This document shows positions 17,678 through 26,252 of a stretch of 64,000 nt of DNA, piece after piece (position 1 is the first letter of the stretch; every line of letters begins with the position of its first letter). The stretch lies in assembly GCF_000876655.1 (NCBI RefSeq), contig NZ_JYCN01000002.1, positions 1 through 64,000 of the forward strand, read 5' to 3'. The position numbers and the translations under genes were made by a program. The notes under the pieces were generated by a model that did no database searches, was not told the DNA's origin, and saw only the letters and a program-made list of their open reading frames with translations. Origin of the DNA: Arthrobacter sp. SPG23 (GTDB lineage Bacteria > Actinomycetota > Actinomycetes > Actinomycetales > Micrococcaceae).

Positions 17678-19318
17678 CTACGCTACGTCCCCGGTGTCCG
17701 CAGCCGAACCGGGTTTGTCAATGGTTGGAAGACCAGCGCCGTGGCTTGCCCAGAACTCGCGGAGCCTGCCCCGGGGATCGGACTCCACCCGCGGCTCGGC
17801 GTCGAGGACCATCGTCGGCCGGACTCCGCGGTGATCCCGCGCCCCCGTGTGATCCCGGGCCCCGGTGTGATCCCGGTATTCGGGCCAGGGCGGCAGCCCC
17901 GGTGCCGCAGGTGTACCGGACCCGGCAAAGGCCGCCCAGGCCGCACTCATGGACCCGCCCAGCTCTTCGGGCGCCTTCCCCCGGGTCAGGTACGCAGCCT
18001 CCGCCGAGTCCAATTGCCGGAACACGAAGGGAATCTCCAGTGCATGGCACGAGCCCAGCTTGCCGCCCATGGCCGGACTCCTCCACGTGAAGAGGTAGCT
18101 GAAGTTCCTCCCCGTCGACTCGCTGCGGGCGTCGAGGAGCCTGGTGGTGGGCTGCCGGTATTGCACGTCGGACAGGTAGGCCTCCAGGAGCTGTTTCCCG
18201 GTGGGCGCTGTGCCCAGGGTTTCAGCGAGTGCTTCCCCATAGCGGGCCCGATCCCCGCCCGGATCGCCGCTGCGTTCCGCCATCATCTGTTCCACCCGGT
18301 CAGCGAGCTCGGCCGGATCCGACGGTGACGCGGGCCGGAGTTCCACGGCGAAGGAACCCTCGTTGAGGTTCGTGCCGGCCAATAGGTCCACCCCCGAGTT
18401 GAGCCCCCGGCGGATTGCGTCCAGCGGCGGCTCAGGAACCGCCGGCGTGCCGGTGGCGGGCTGGAACGGCAGGGGAACACCAAAGGTTTCAGCGGCCGCC
18501 GCCTTGCCCAACGCCTCCTGCGCTGCCAGCAGCCGGTCCACCGGCAGGGTCAGCAGTTCTGCGGCGCTGGAGGCGTCCAGCCCGCAGTGCCCCAGAAATT
18601 CCTCCGTGATTCGGTGGGACGCCTCCGGAGTCCGGACCCGCTCGGCGGTGCCGCTTTGCATGATGGCGCGCCGGAACAGTCCTTCCGACGCCGGCATGCC
18701 CAGCAGCGTGCCCACGGCCGCCGCACCTGCGGACTCGCCGAAAAGGGTCACGTTGGCGGCATCGCCCCCGAACGCCGCGATGTTGCGGCGGACCCAGCCC
18801 AGCGCCTCCAGGATGTCCAGGAGCCCCGAATTGGAGGAGTCCGCATACTCCGGACCCAGGAGTTCCGGAAGATGCAGGAAGCCCAGTGCTCCTAGCCGGT
18901 AATTGACGGCGACCACCACCACGCCCAGCGCGGCAGCCAGCCTGCCGCCGTCGTGCAGTCCGCCGTTGTTGGAACCGGTGACGTACCCGCCGCCGTGGAC
19001 CCACACCATCACCGGCCGGGCGGCGCCGTCCGCGCCGGGGGTCCACACATTGAGGTTGAGGCAGCTGTCCTCGTCCCACAGTTCCGCGAAACCGTCCGAC
19101 GGCGGCAGGAACGGGTCCGGGTTCTGCGGCGCCATGGCGCCCGGCGCCGTGCAGTCACGGATGCCATCCCAAGGGCGCACCGGCACGGGCGGCAGGAAGC
19201 GTTGCTGCCCGGAAGGGGATTCCGAGTAGGGGATTCCCAGGAAGCGGTGCAGCGTCCGGCCGTCCACAGTATCGGCCCTGCCGAGAATCCGGCCGTCGGG
19301 AGTGATGGCAAGGCTCAC
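17678..19318 (-). CDS. type-B carboxylesterase
   Basis: This is a 546-residue serine esterase of the carboxylesterase/para-nitrobenzyl esterase family. The oxyanion motif WVHGGGYVTGS, nucleophile elbow FGESAGAAAVG and a likely catalytic His in GSCHALEIPF are clear. I choose the GTG at 19318, where the family-like SLAITPDGRILG begins, 22 nt after the IclR stop. A longer frame adds an Arg-rich leader. A region near the C-terminus repeats GARDHT in an 18-bp period (around 17835-17880). Between an IclR regulator and GH43 it probably removes acyl groups (for example acetyl or hydroxycinnamoyl) from plant glycosides. The exact substrate is unknown. Confidence 0.88.
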   Translation of the reverse strand: MSLAITPDGRILGRADTVDGRTLHRFLGIPYSESPSGQQRFLPPVPVRPWDGIRDCTAPGAMAPQNPDPFLPPSDGFAELWDEDSCLNLNVWTPGADGAARPVMVWVHGGGYVTGSNNGGLHDGGRLAAALGVVVVAVNYRLGALGFLHLPELLGPEYADSSNSGLLDILEALGWVRRNIAAFGGDAANVTLFGESAGAAAVGTLLGMPASEGLFRRAIMQSGTAERVRTPEASHRITEEFLGHCGLDASSAAELLTLPVDRLLAAQEALGKAAAAETFGVPLPFQPATGTPAVPEPPLDAIRRGLNSGVDLLAGTNLNEGSFAVELRPASPSDPAELADRVEQMMAERSGDPGGDRARYGEALAETLGTAPTGKQLLEAYLSDVQYRQPTTRLLDARSESTGRNFSYLFTWRSPAMGGKLGSCHALEIPFVFRQLDSAEAAYLTRGKAPEELGGSMSAAWAAFAGSGTPAAPGLPPWPEYRDHTGARDHTGARDHRGVRPTMVLDAEPRVESDPRGRLREFWASHGAGLPTIDKPGSAADTGDVA

Positions 19319-19340
19319 AGCAACGTCACCCCTGGCGAGG

Positions 19341-20195
19341 TCACGGCTGCGCCTGGTGCCGCACGCCGCCGCTGGCCTCGGCCTTGAACCCGAGGTTTCG
19401 GGACACTGCCCTTGCCGTGGCCTGGACCGCCGGCGCCAGCACGTTCGGGGGAGTGGCGCCGTCCGGAACCACAATCGAAAGCGCGGCCGCGACGGCGCCC
19501 TGGGCGTCGAAAATCGGCGAGGCCACGGATACCGTCCGGGAAGGTGCTGACCTTCTGATCATGGCCACGCCCGTGCGGCGCACATCGGAGAGGGTGCGCC
19601 TGAGCTGCCCCTCCGGCATGGCGTCCACGCCGGCTTCCACGTCGGCCGGCTGCCGGATGACGGCGTCCTGGAACGCCGTGTCCGCGCCGGCCAGCAAGAC
19701 CAGTCCGACGGCGGTAGACCGGAGCGGCGCGCGTCCGCCCACCCGGTAGGCCACCTCCGTCGCCTCCTTGGAGGACAGCCGCTCGATGAGCACGGCCTCG
19801 TTCCCGTCGCGCACGGCCAGCAGCACGTGGTGGCGCGTTACTTCGAAGAGATCCTCGAGGTACGGCAGGGCGATTTCGCGCACGCCGTGTCCGCGGGGTG
19901 ACAGGGACGCAACTTCCCAGAGCCGCACGCCCACCACGTACCGCCCGTCGTCGAGCCTTTCCAGCGCACCCCAGGCCACCAGCCGGGCGATCAGCCGCAG
20001 CGCCGTTGGCGCCGGCATGTCCGCGTACCGGGCCATCTCGGACAGCGTGAGGGCCCGGCGCCGGTCCGTAAACACGGCCAGCAGGCTCAACGCGCGGTCG
20101 ATCACCGGTTCGCCCTGCTTGGGCCTCTTGCCGCGCGCAGGAGCGGTGATGACCTGTCCGGTGCCGTTCGGATCCCCGTTCGGGACTGCTGTCAT
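19341..20195 (-). CDS. IclR-family transcriptional regulator
   Basis: This is a 284-residue regulator with the IclR N-terminal winged helix (VIDRALSLLAVFTDRRRALTLSEMARYADMPAPTALRLIARL split over ~30-75). A C-terminal GAF-like effector domain follows (RHHVLLAVRDGNEAVLIERL...). The ATG at 20195 has an aagga ribosome binding site. An inverted repeat lies 47-63 nt upstream. The same motif recurs upstream of four other units of the flavonoid-glycoside island, so this gene is my candidate for the island's regulator and is probably autoregulated. IclR proteins typically bind aromatic or sugar-acid effectors. It leads the esterase and GH43 genes in one operon. Confidence 0.9.
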   Translation of the reverse strand: MTAVPNGDPNGTGQVITAPARGKRPKQGEPVIDRALSLLAVFTDRRRALTLSEMARYADMPAPTALRLIARLVAWGALERLDDGRYVVGVRLWEVASLSPRGHGVREIALPYLEDLFEVTRHHVLLAVRDGNEAVLIERLSSKEATEVAYRVGGRAPLRSTAVGLVLLAGADTAFQDAVIRQPADVEAGVDAMPEGQLRRTLSDVRRTGVAMIRRSAPSRTVSVASPIFDAQGAVAAALSIVVPDGATPPNVLAPAVQATARAVSRNLGFKAEASGGVRHQAQP

Positions 20196-20241
20196 GTCAC
20201 ACCGTTCCTTCGTCGTCGACAGTGACCCCCACCACCTTAGT

Positions 20242-20258
20242 GTTTCGACCAATGAAAC
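20242..20258. promoter_or_regulatory. shared inverted-repeat operator, site 1 (IclR gene)
   Basis: GTTTCGACCAATGAAAC: 5-bp arms GTTTC/GAAAC. It lies 47-63 nt upstream of the IclR gene start. It aligns without gaps over 16 positions with the sites at 30496, 40379, 44167 and 50589 (common core TTyC...TGAAA). Confidence 0.65.
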
Positions 20259-20326
20259 CAGTAGTCAGCACAATGCCGGGCAGGTAGCGTCCTCCGCGAA
20301 CCTGCCCGGCATTGACCAGCAAACTG

Positions 20327-21454
20327 CTAGGAAGCGGCCTCCTGCGCCTGGAGCCTGTCCATCCCGTCCGCCAGGATGGTCAACTCGACGCTGTCCGGCC
20401 GCTCCACGGTGCTGTTGATGCGTACTGCCGAGCCATTGTGGGCGGATTCGAGTACTGATTCCATGACTTCAAGGACGTGGTAGGCCAGGGTCCCGCCCGC
20501 CCGGGGTTCGGCTCCCTCCGGGGTGGAAGCCAGGTCCGCAATGCCAAAACCGCGGCCGGAGTCCACGTACCCGGCGGACACCGGAAGGGTCTCCCAGGCG
20601 TCCGCGCCCAGGGAAAACAGGTGGACCTCGCCATCAAAGTGGTTGGGGTCCGGCACCACAAGCGACCCGCGTTCCCCATGGATCTCGATGTTCGGCGACT
20701 TGGACTTCACGGCGTCGAAGCTCATAAAGAGGGTGGACAGCGCGCCGGAGGCATGGACCAGGACGCCGGTGACGTGGGAGTCGATGTCTACGGGGACCTT
20801 TTCGCCTTGGCGCGGCCCGGAGCCGATGGTGCGTTCATTGCGGGTGTGGCTCGCGGCGCCCACCACGGAGACGACGGGACCCAGCAGGGTTACCAAGGCG
20901 GTCACGTAGTAGGGGCCCATGTCCAGGAGGGGACCGCCGCCGGGCTGGTAGTAGAAGTCCGGATTCGGGTGCCAGCGCTCGTGGCCGGGTGTCACCATGG
21001 TGGCAGAAGCGGAGATGGGTGCGCCGATCAGTCCGTCATCGATCGCTTTGCGGGCGGTCTGTATGCCCGTGCCGAGGACGGTGTCGGGAGCGCAGCCGAC
21101 CGCCACGCCTGCCTCGCGTGCTGCGTCCAGCACCTGGCGTGCCTCCGCAGTGGTGGCGGCAAGCGGCTTCTCGCCGTACACGCCTTTGCCCGCCGCGATG
21201 GCCTTCAGGGCCACCTCGGCGTGCGCGGCCGGGATGGTCAGGTTCAGGACAAGTTCGACGTCGTCCGCTGCGAGGAGCTCGTCAACGGATACGGCCCGAA
21301 CACCCTCATACTGTTCTGCCACCGCCTGGGCGCGCGCCGGATCCAGGTCCGCGACGGCCACCAGCTCGATGTCCTTGAGCGTGCGGAAATTAGTGAGGTA
21401 CTGCGCGATGATGGCGCCGCAGCCGACGATTCCTACTTTCAACGGCTTGCCCAC
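20327..21454 (-). CDS. Gfo/Idh/MocA-family oxidoreductase
   Basis: This is a 375-residue NAD(P)-dependent sugar or glycoside dehydrogenase. The Rossmann motif KVGIVGCGAIIAQYL is at ~4-18, and the catalytic-lysine motif GEKPLA is at ~97-102. The GTG start at 21454 overlaps the upstream ThuA gene by 16 nt. It is the last gene of the LacI-controlled sugar ABC operon, whose second Gfo protein (23233-24426) is only distantly similar. Members of this family oxidise hydroxyls of sugars, inositols or glycosides, and in related clusters they make 3-keto-glycosides. The substrate here is an inference from context. Confidence 0.87.
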   Translation of the reverse strand: MGKPLKVGIVGCGAIIAQYLTNFRTLKDIELVAVADLDPARAQAVAEQYEGVRAVSVDELLAADDVELVLNLTIPAAHAEVALKAIAAGKGVYGEKPLAATTAEARQVLDAAREAGVAVGCAPDTVLGTGIQTARKAIDDGLIGAPISASATMVTPGHERWHPNPDFYYQPGGGPLLDMGPYYVTALVTLLGPVVSVVGAASHTRNERTIGSGPRQGEKVPVDIDSHVTGVLVHASGALSTLFMSFDAVKSKSPNIEIHGERGSLVVPDPNHFDGEVHLFSLGADAWETLPVSAGYVDSGRGFGIADLASTPEGAEPRAGGTLAYHVLEVMESVLESAHNGSAVRINSTVERPDSVELTILADGMDRLQAQEAAS

Positions 21455-22137
21455 AGCAGGCCCCTTTCGATGATGGTGCGGACGTTGGCGTCCTGGAGGA
21501 TTTCGACACGGTGTCCGGGGGTGGCGACGAAGATCCGGCCCGTGCCCCATTGCCGCGTCCAGATGGCCGGGGAGGTGACTTCACGGTTCCATGGGTCCCA
21601 CTCGCGGACTTTCTGGGTGGTGGTGGCGAGTACGTCGATGTAGTCGTCCGAGAGCACCCAGTATTGTTCGGTGACGAGGTCGAAGTCCTTGATCCCCTTG
21701 GTGATGGGGTGCTCCGCCGCTGCGGGGAGCATGGTGACCGTGTAGGGCACGTAGTTGTCCGACTGCTCCCCGATGCACTCGTCAGCGTGCTTGCCGGGGT
21801 GGCAGGCGAACTGGCCGCCGATCAGGTGAAGGTAGTCGGAGTTGTTCCGGTAGGAATCGGCGATCCCGCCGTGCCAGCCGGCCAGGCCGCTGCCGTTTTC
21901 GACGGCGGCGCGCAGCCCGGCGAACTCGTCCTTTTCGATGGTGGTCATGGTCATGCACTGCATGATCAGGTCCACCCCTGCCATGTAATCGGCATCGGCG
22001 TACACCTTGGGGGATTCCTCCACGCGGACGTCGTAGCCGTTGTCCGTGAGGAAGGGGATAAAGAGCTCCGTGGCCTCGTACGGCTGGTGGCCGTCCCAGC
22101 CGCCGCGGACCACCAGGGCGTTCTTGCGTTCTGTCAT
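21439..22137 (-). CDS. ThuA-like domain protein
   Basis: This is a 232-residue protein of the ThuA-like (trehalose-utilisation, glutamine-amidotransferase-like fold) family. Visible features are ALVVRGGWDGHQPYEATELF at the start, GLAGWHGG (~80s), the conserved EQYWVL segment and the C-terminal GRIFVATPGHRVEIL. The ATG at 22137 has an aaaggaac ribosome binding site. A much longer frame upstream is spurious. ThuA proteins co-occur with Gfo/Idh/MocA dehydrogenases in Rhizobium trehalose/3-keto-glycoside metabolism. The biochemical function is not firmly established. Confidence 0.87.
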   Translation of the reverse strand: MTERKNALVVRGGWDGHQPYEATELFIPFLTDNGYDVRVEESPKVYADADYMAGVDLIMQCMTMTTIEKDEFAGLRAAVENGSGLAGWHGGIADSYRNNSDYLHLIGGQFACHPGKHADECIGEQSDNYVPYTVTMLPAAAEHPITKGIKDFDLVTEQYWVLSDDYIDVLATTTQKVREWDPWNREVTSPAIWTRQWGTGRIFVATPGHRVEILQDANVRTIIERGLLWASR

Positions 22138-22189
22138 GTCGGGGTTCCTTTTGTTTGGCTGCCGGCCGGTGGGGGCCGGAAAGTCTGGG

Positions 22190-23194
22190 TCAGCGGCTGG
22201 AGAATGCGGCGTCGAAAGCGGCTGCCGGCGGGGCGATCCGGGCGAGTTCCTTGACCATGGCCAGCGCCTGTGGTGCGCCGACAAGCCGGTCCATGCCCGC
22301 GTCCTCCCACTCGATGCTGGTGGGCCCGTCGTAGCCGATGGCGTTCAGGGTCCGGAAGATCCGGTTCCACCGGACGTCGCCGTGCCCGGCGGTGACGAAG
22401 TCCCAGCCGCGACGGGGATCTGCCCAGGCCAGGTGGGAGCCGAGGCGCCCGTTGCGCCCGTCAAGCTGGCGGACCGATTCCTTGACGTGTACGTGGAAGA
22501 TGTGGTCCGCGAAGTCCTGCAGGAACATGACGGGGTCCAGGTCCTGCCAGATGAAGTGGGACGGGTCGAAGTTCAGGCCGAAGCCCTTGCGGTGCCCGAT
22601 CGCCTCCAGGGTGCGCTTGGCGGTCCAGTAGTCGTAAGCGATTTCGGACGGGTGGACCTCCAGGGCGAAACGGACCCCCACCTCGTCGAAGACGTCCAGG
22701 ATGGGGTTCCAGCGGTCCGCGAAGTCCTGGTAGCCGGCGTCGATCATTGCCTCAGAGACAGGGGGAAACATCGCCACCGCCTTCCAGATGGAGGATCCGG
22801 TGAACCCTGTCACGGTTTTCACGCCGAGTCGGGCCGCTGCCCGTGCGGTGTCTTTCATCGACTCCGCGGCCCGGCGGCGCACCCCTTCAGCTTCGCCGTT
22901 TCCCCAGATTTCCGCGGACAGGATGCCCTGGTGGCGTTCGTCGATGGGGTCGTCGCATACGGCCTGGCCGGTGAGGTGGTTGGCGATTGCGAAGACCTGC
23001 AGGTTGTTCTTCTCCAGGATGTCCAGCCGGCCTTGGAGGTAGTTATCGTCCTCCGCTGCGCGGCGCGGGTCCAGGTGGTCGCCCCAGCAGGCAATCTCAA
23101 GTCCATCAAAGCCCCATTCGCCGGCGAGCCGGGCCACCTCTTCAAACGGCAGGTCGGCCCACTGGCCGGTAAAAAGCGTTATTGGTCGTGTCAT
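22190..23194 (-). CDS. sugar phosphate isomerase/epimerase-like TIM-barrel protein
   Basis: This is a 334-residue AP-endonuclease-2/xylose-isomerase-like TIM barrel. Metal ligands are suggested by FALEVHPSE (~163), [10 protein letters not shown] (~203), [10 protein letters not shown] (~222) and SIEWEDAG near the end. The ATG at 23194 has an aaggaaac ribosome binding site. It lies between a Gfo dehydrogenase and a ThuA gene in a sugar ABC operon. Related proteins act as 2-keto-myo-inositol dehydratases, hydroxypyruvate isomerases or 3-keto-glycoside lyases/epimerases. The neighbours favour an oxidised-sugar substrate. Confidence 0.88.
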   Translation of the reverse strand: MTRPITLFTGQWADLPFEEVARLAGEWGFDGLEIACWGDHLDPRRAAEDDNYLQGRLDILEKNNLQVFAIANHLTGQAVCDDPIDERHQGILSAEIWGNGEAEGVRRRAAESMKDTARAAARLGVKTVTGFTGSSIWKAVAMFPPVSEAMIDAGYQDFADRWNPILDVFDEVGVRFALEVHPSEIAYDYWTAKRTLEAIGHRKGFGLNFDPSHFIWQDLDPVMFLQDFADHIFHVHVKESVRQLDGRNGRLGSHLAWADPRRGWDFVTAGHGDVRWNRIFRTLNAIGYDGPTSIEWEDAGMDRLVGAPQALAMVKELARIAPPAAAFDAAFSSR

Positions 23195-23232
23195 CAGGTT
23201 TCCTTGGTTGTGCTGTCTCCGGGCGGGCCGGC

Positions 23233-24426
23233 TCAGACTTTCTGCCACTGGCTGGAGTTGGCCGCACTGGACTCCACCGCCGCCAGGACCCGCTGGACCT
23301 GCAACGCGTCGGCGAAAGAGGGTACCGGCTGGCGGCCTTCACCGATCGCGGTGACGAGGTCCACTACCTGGTGGGTGAAGCCGTGTTCGTACCCCAGTCC
23401 GTGGCCGGTGGGCCACCAGTTCCCGACGTACGGGTGCTCCGGCTCGGTGACAATAATCCGGCGGAATCCGGCGTCGGGGGATTCGGCTGCGTCGTAGAAG
23501 GACAGGACGTTCATTTCCTCGAAGTCGAAAGCAAGTGAGCCCCGGGTTCCGTTGAGTTCCAGGCGCATGGCGTTCTTCCGGCCCAGCGCGTAACGGGTGG
23601 CCTCGAAGACGCCGACCGCACCCGCGGAAGTAGCTCCGCCGTCGAACCTTGCGCTGAAGATCGCCGCGTCGTCCACGGTGACACGTCCCCGGGGTGCGTC
23701 GCTGCTGAGGTCGCCGTGTCCGCCCAGGCCCACAAGGTCCCCGGCAAGGGGGCGTTCCGGGACGAATGTCTCCAGCAATGCCGAGACGCCGGTGATGTTC
23801 TGTCCGGTGACCCACTGGGCAGCGTCGATGCTGTGCGCCCCGATGTCTCCCAGGGAGCCGGACCCGGACTTGGCCTTGTCCAGCCGCCAGGTCATGGGGG
23901 CGTTCTCGTCGGAGAGCCAGTCCTGCAGATACTGGGCACGGATGTGCCGGAGGTCGCCGAGCCTGCCTTGTTCGACGAACCGTTTCGCCAGTGCCAGGGC
24001 GGGAGTCCGGCGGTAGCTGAAGCCGCACATCGAGAGGATGCCCTGCTTGGCAGCAGTCTCCGCCGCGAGAGTCATCCTTTCCGCTTCCTCGACGGAATTT
24101 GCCAGCGGCTTCTCGCACAGCACGTGCTTGCCGGCCTCAAGGGCGGCGATCGCAATCTCGGCATGGGTGTCGCCGGGTGTGCAGATGTCGATCAGGTCGA
24201 TGTCGTCGCGTTCGATCAGGCGCCGCCAGTCCGTCTCAACCGATTCCCAGCCCAGCTTGTCTGCAGCGGCCCGCACGCCGTCGGCGTTCCGGCCGGCAAC
24301 GGCGGTGAGCCGGGGCTGCAGCGGGAGGTCGAAGAACCGGGGCGCCGTGCGCCAGGCGTGGGAGTGGGCTGCACCCATGAACGCGTAGCCCACCATGCCG
24401 ACCCGCAGGGGTTTGTGATTCGTCAC
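23233..24426 (-). CDS. Gfo/Idh/MocA-family oxidoreductase
   Basis: This is a 397-residue NAD(P)-dependent dehydrogenase with Rossmann motif [18 protein letters not shown] (~8-25) and catalytic lysine in LCEKPLA (~107). The C-terminal domain includes [18 protein letters not shown], typical of the larger sugar-dehydrogenase members. The GTG start has an aaaggaac ribosome binding site and lies 12 nt after the upstream permease stop. It is in the same operon as a second Gfo protein, a TIM barrel and ThuA, so the two dehydrogenases may oxidise different positions or act in opposite directions. Confidence 0.9.
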   Translation of the reverse strand: MTNHKPLRVGMVGYAFMGAAHSHAWRTAPRFFDLPLQPRLTAVAGRNADGVRAAADKLGWESVETDWRRLIERDDIDLIDICTPGDTHAEIAIAALEAGKHVLCEKPLANSVEEAERMTLAAETAAKQGILSMCGFSYRRTPALALAKRFVEQGRLGDLRHIRAQYLQDWLSDENAPMTWRLDKAKSGSGSLGDIGAHSIDAAQWVTGQNITGVSALLETFVPERPLAGDLVGLGGHGDLSSDAPRGRVTVDDAAIFSARFDGGATSAGAVGVFEATRYALGRKNAMRLELNGTRGSLAFDFEEMNVLSFYDAAESPDAGFRRIIVTEPEHPYVGNWWPTGHGLGYEHGFTHQVVDLVTAIGEGRQPVPSFADALQVQRVLAAVESSAANSSQWQKV

Positions 24427-24438
24427 CGGAGTTCCTTT

Positions 24439-25344
24439 CTACTTGCTGAAGCCGGCGGTGAGGCCGCTGAGCAGCTGGCGGCGGGCGACGACGTAAATCA
24501 CCAGGAGGGGGAGGGTCGCCAGCACGACGGAGGCCAGAATGGCCGGGATGTTCACACTGAACTCTCCCTGGAACGTCCAGAGCGACAGCGGCAGGACCCT
24601 GGTCGCGGGGCTCTGGGTCAGGATCAGCGGAAAGAGGAAGCCGTTCCAGACGTGCAGGGCGTTATAGATGCCCACCGTGATGACAGCCGGCTTGGTCATG
24701 GGAAGGGCAAGGCGCCACATCATGGCCCAGTCGGAGCAGCCGTCCAGCCGCATCGACTCGAACAGTTCGTTTGGCACATCCCGCATGAAATTGGACAGGA
24801 TGAGGACGCTGACCGGGATGGCAAAAGCCACGGACGGCAGGATCAGTGCCAGCAGTGTGTCATAGAGGTGGGCCCTGGTGATCATCCAGTAGATCGGAAT
24901 GATGGTGGCGTGAAGCGGGATGGCGAGGCCAAGGAGGAACAGGTTGTTCGTCAGGCTCAGGAACCGTCCCTTGCCCCGGACGATGGCGTACGCAGCCATG
25001 AAGGACACCAGCAGGGCAGGGAGCACCGTACCGAGGGTGACGATGAGGCTGTTGGTGAAGTACGTGACGAAGTTGTTTTCCAGCACCAGCTTGTAGTTGT
25101 CCAGGGTTGGCTCCGTGGCCGGGAGCATCGGATTGGAGGTAAAGAATCCGGCCTGGTTCTTGAAGCTGGTAATCACCACGTAGTAGATCGGGACGATGAT
25201 GATTGCCAGCCAGAGCCACCCGCCCAGGCCGCCCAAAAGGTTTGGCCGCAGCCGTCCCGGGCCCTTGGTGCGGGTGACAGGCTTTTCAGCGACACTGCCC
25301 GTGGCCGAGGAAGGAGGAACCGGGAGTTGAGTCGTGGACGCCAT
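24439..25344 (-). CDS. carbohydrate ABC transporter permease (MalG type)
   Basis: This is a 301-residue inner-membrane permease of the CUT1 sugar transporter family with about six membrane segments. The EAA-type loop (ESMRLDGCSDWAMMWRLALPM, ~200-220) contacts the ATPase. The first ~35 residues are a polar Ser/Thr/Pro-rich cytoplasmic tail. Its ATG overlaps the MalF-type stop by 1 nt. No ATPase gene is present in this operon, so a shared MsiK-like ATPase elsewhere in the genome would be needed, as is usual in actinobacteria. Confidence 0.93.
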   Translation of the reverse strand: MASTTQLPVPPSSATGSVAEKPVTRTKGPGRLRPNLLGGLGGWLWLAIIIVPIYYVVITSFKNQAGFFTSNPMLPATEPTLDNYKLVLENNFVTYFTNSLIVTLGTVLPALLVSFMAAYAIVRGKGRFLSLTNNLFLLGLAIPLHATIIPIYWMITRAHLYDTLLALILPSVAFAIPVSVLILSNFMRDVPNELFESMRLDGCSDWAMMWRLALPMTKPAVITVGIYNALHVWNGFLFPLILTQSPATRVLPLSLWTFQGEFSVNIPAILASVVLATLPLLVIYVVARRQLLSGLTAGFSK

Positions 25345-26246
25345 CAGGCACCTTCCAGTTGGCTAGCGTTGCGGTTCTTGCCGCCCAGGCGCTGCAACAG
25401 GAGCGCCAGTCCCAGGCCGATGACGATGAGCATGACACCCAGTGCGCTGGCCGCTCCCATGTCATTGGCTTTGAAGCCCGTCAGGTACATATGCAGCGGG
25501 AGGAGCCGGGTGCTGTAGCCCGGTCCGCCGCCGGTGAGCACGAAGATGAGGTCGAAGTAGGCCAGGCTTCCCACCACCATCAAGGTGGAGGATGTGATGA
25601 CGGTGTACTTCAGCTGGGGCAGGGTGATGTTCCAGAACTGGCGGAAGCGTCCTGCGCCATCAATTTCCGCCGCCTCGTACAGCGACGTGGGAATCTGTCG
25701 AACGCCGCCCTGGTAGATCAGCGTGTGGAAAGGAACAAACTGCCACGCGATCACGAAGACCACCACGAACAGCACCAGATCGGAATTCCCGAGCCAGTCC
25801 TGGGCAAGGATTGGCAGATGAAATCCGGGACCCAGGCCGAAGTTGGGGTCGAGCAGTGCTTTGAAGGCAATCGCTACCGCGGCAGAGGACAGCAACAGCG
25901 GAAGGAAGTAGAGGACGGCCAGGGCGGCACGGTATTTCTGGCCGCCCGCGGTGAAGACGCCCAGCAGCAGGCTGACCGGTGCCTGGACAATAAATGAGAA
26001 GAACATGACCTTGGCGGTCACCACCAGGGCGTTGCCCGTTACCGGATCCGTCAGGACCGTGGTCCAGCTGGACAGGCCTTCCAGCTTGATCTCGCCCAGC
26101 CCGTTCCAGCTCGTGAAGCTGAGGAAGACGACGCCGATCAGCGGGACGACCGCAAACGCGAGGAAGAAGAACAGTGCGGGGGCCGCGAGCCACCCCGAGG
26201 GGCCCGCGTCGCGGACCCCCCGGTTAGCAGAACCAAGAGATGTCAC
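25344..26246 (-). CDS. carbohydrate ABC transporter permease (MalF type)
   Basis: This is a 300-residue CUT1 permease with six predicted membrane segments and the EAA loop EAAEIDGAGRFRQFWNITLP (~195-215). It starts at a GTG 6 nt after the binding-protein stop and overlaps the MalG-type gene by 1 nt, so the transporter genes are expressed as a unit. The substrate is unknown. The downstream dehydrogenases and LacI regulator point to a sugar or glycoside. Confidence 0.93.
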   Translation of the reverse strand: MTSLGSANRGVRDAGPSGWLAAPALFFFLAFAVVPLIGVVFLSFTSWNGLGEIKLEGLSSWTTVLTDPVTGNALVVTAKVMFFSFIVQAPVSLLLGVFTAGGQKYRAALAVLYFLPLLLSSAAVAIAFKALLDPNFGLGPGFHLPILAQDWLGNSDLVLFVVVFVIAWQFVPFHTLIYQGGVRQIPTSLYEAAEIDGAGRFRQFWNITLPQLKYTVITSSTLMVVGSLAYFDLIFVLTGGGPGYSTRLLPLHMYLTGFKANDMGAASALGVMLIVIGLGLALLLQRLGGKNRNASQLEGA

Positions 26247-26252
26247 GGTCTC

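Noticed and set aside
22190..23194. Direct assignment as a C-glycoside deglycosidase subunit
   Set aside because: Known C-deglycosidases have a small partner subunit encoded next to the TIM barrel, and none is visible here. Only a broader oxidised-sugar role is supported.
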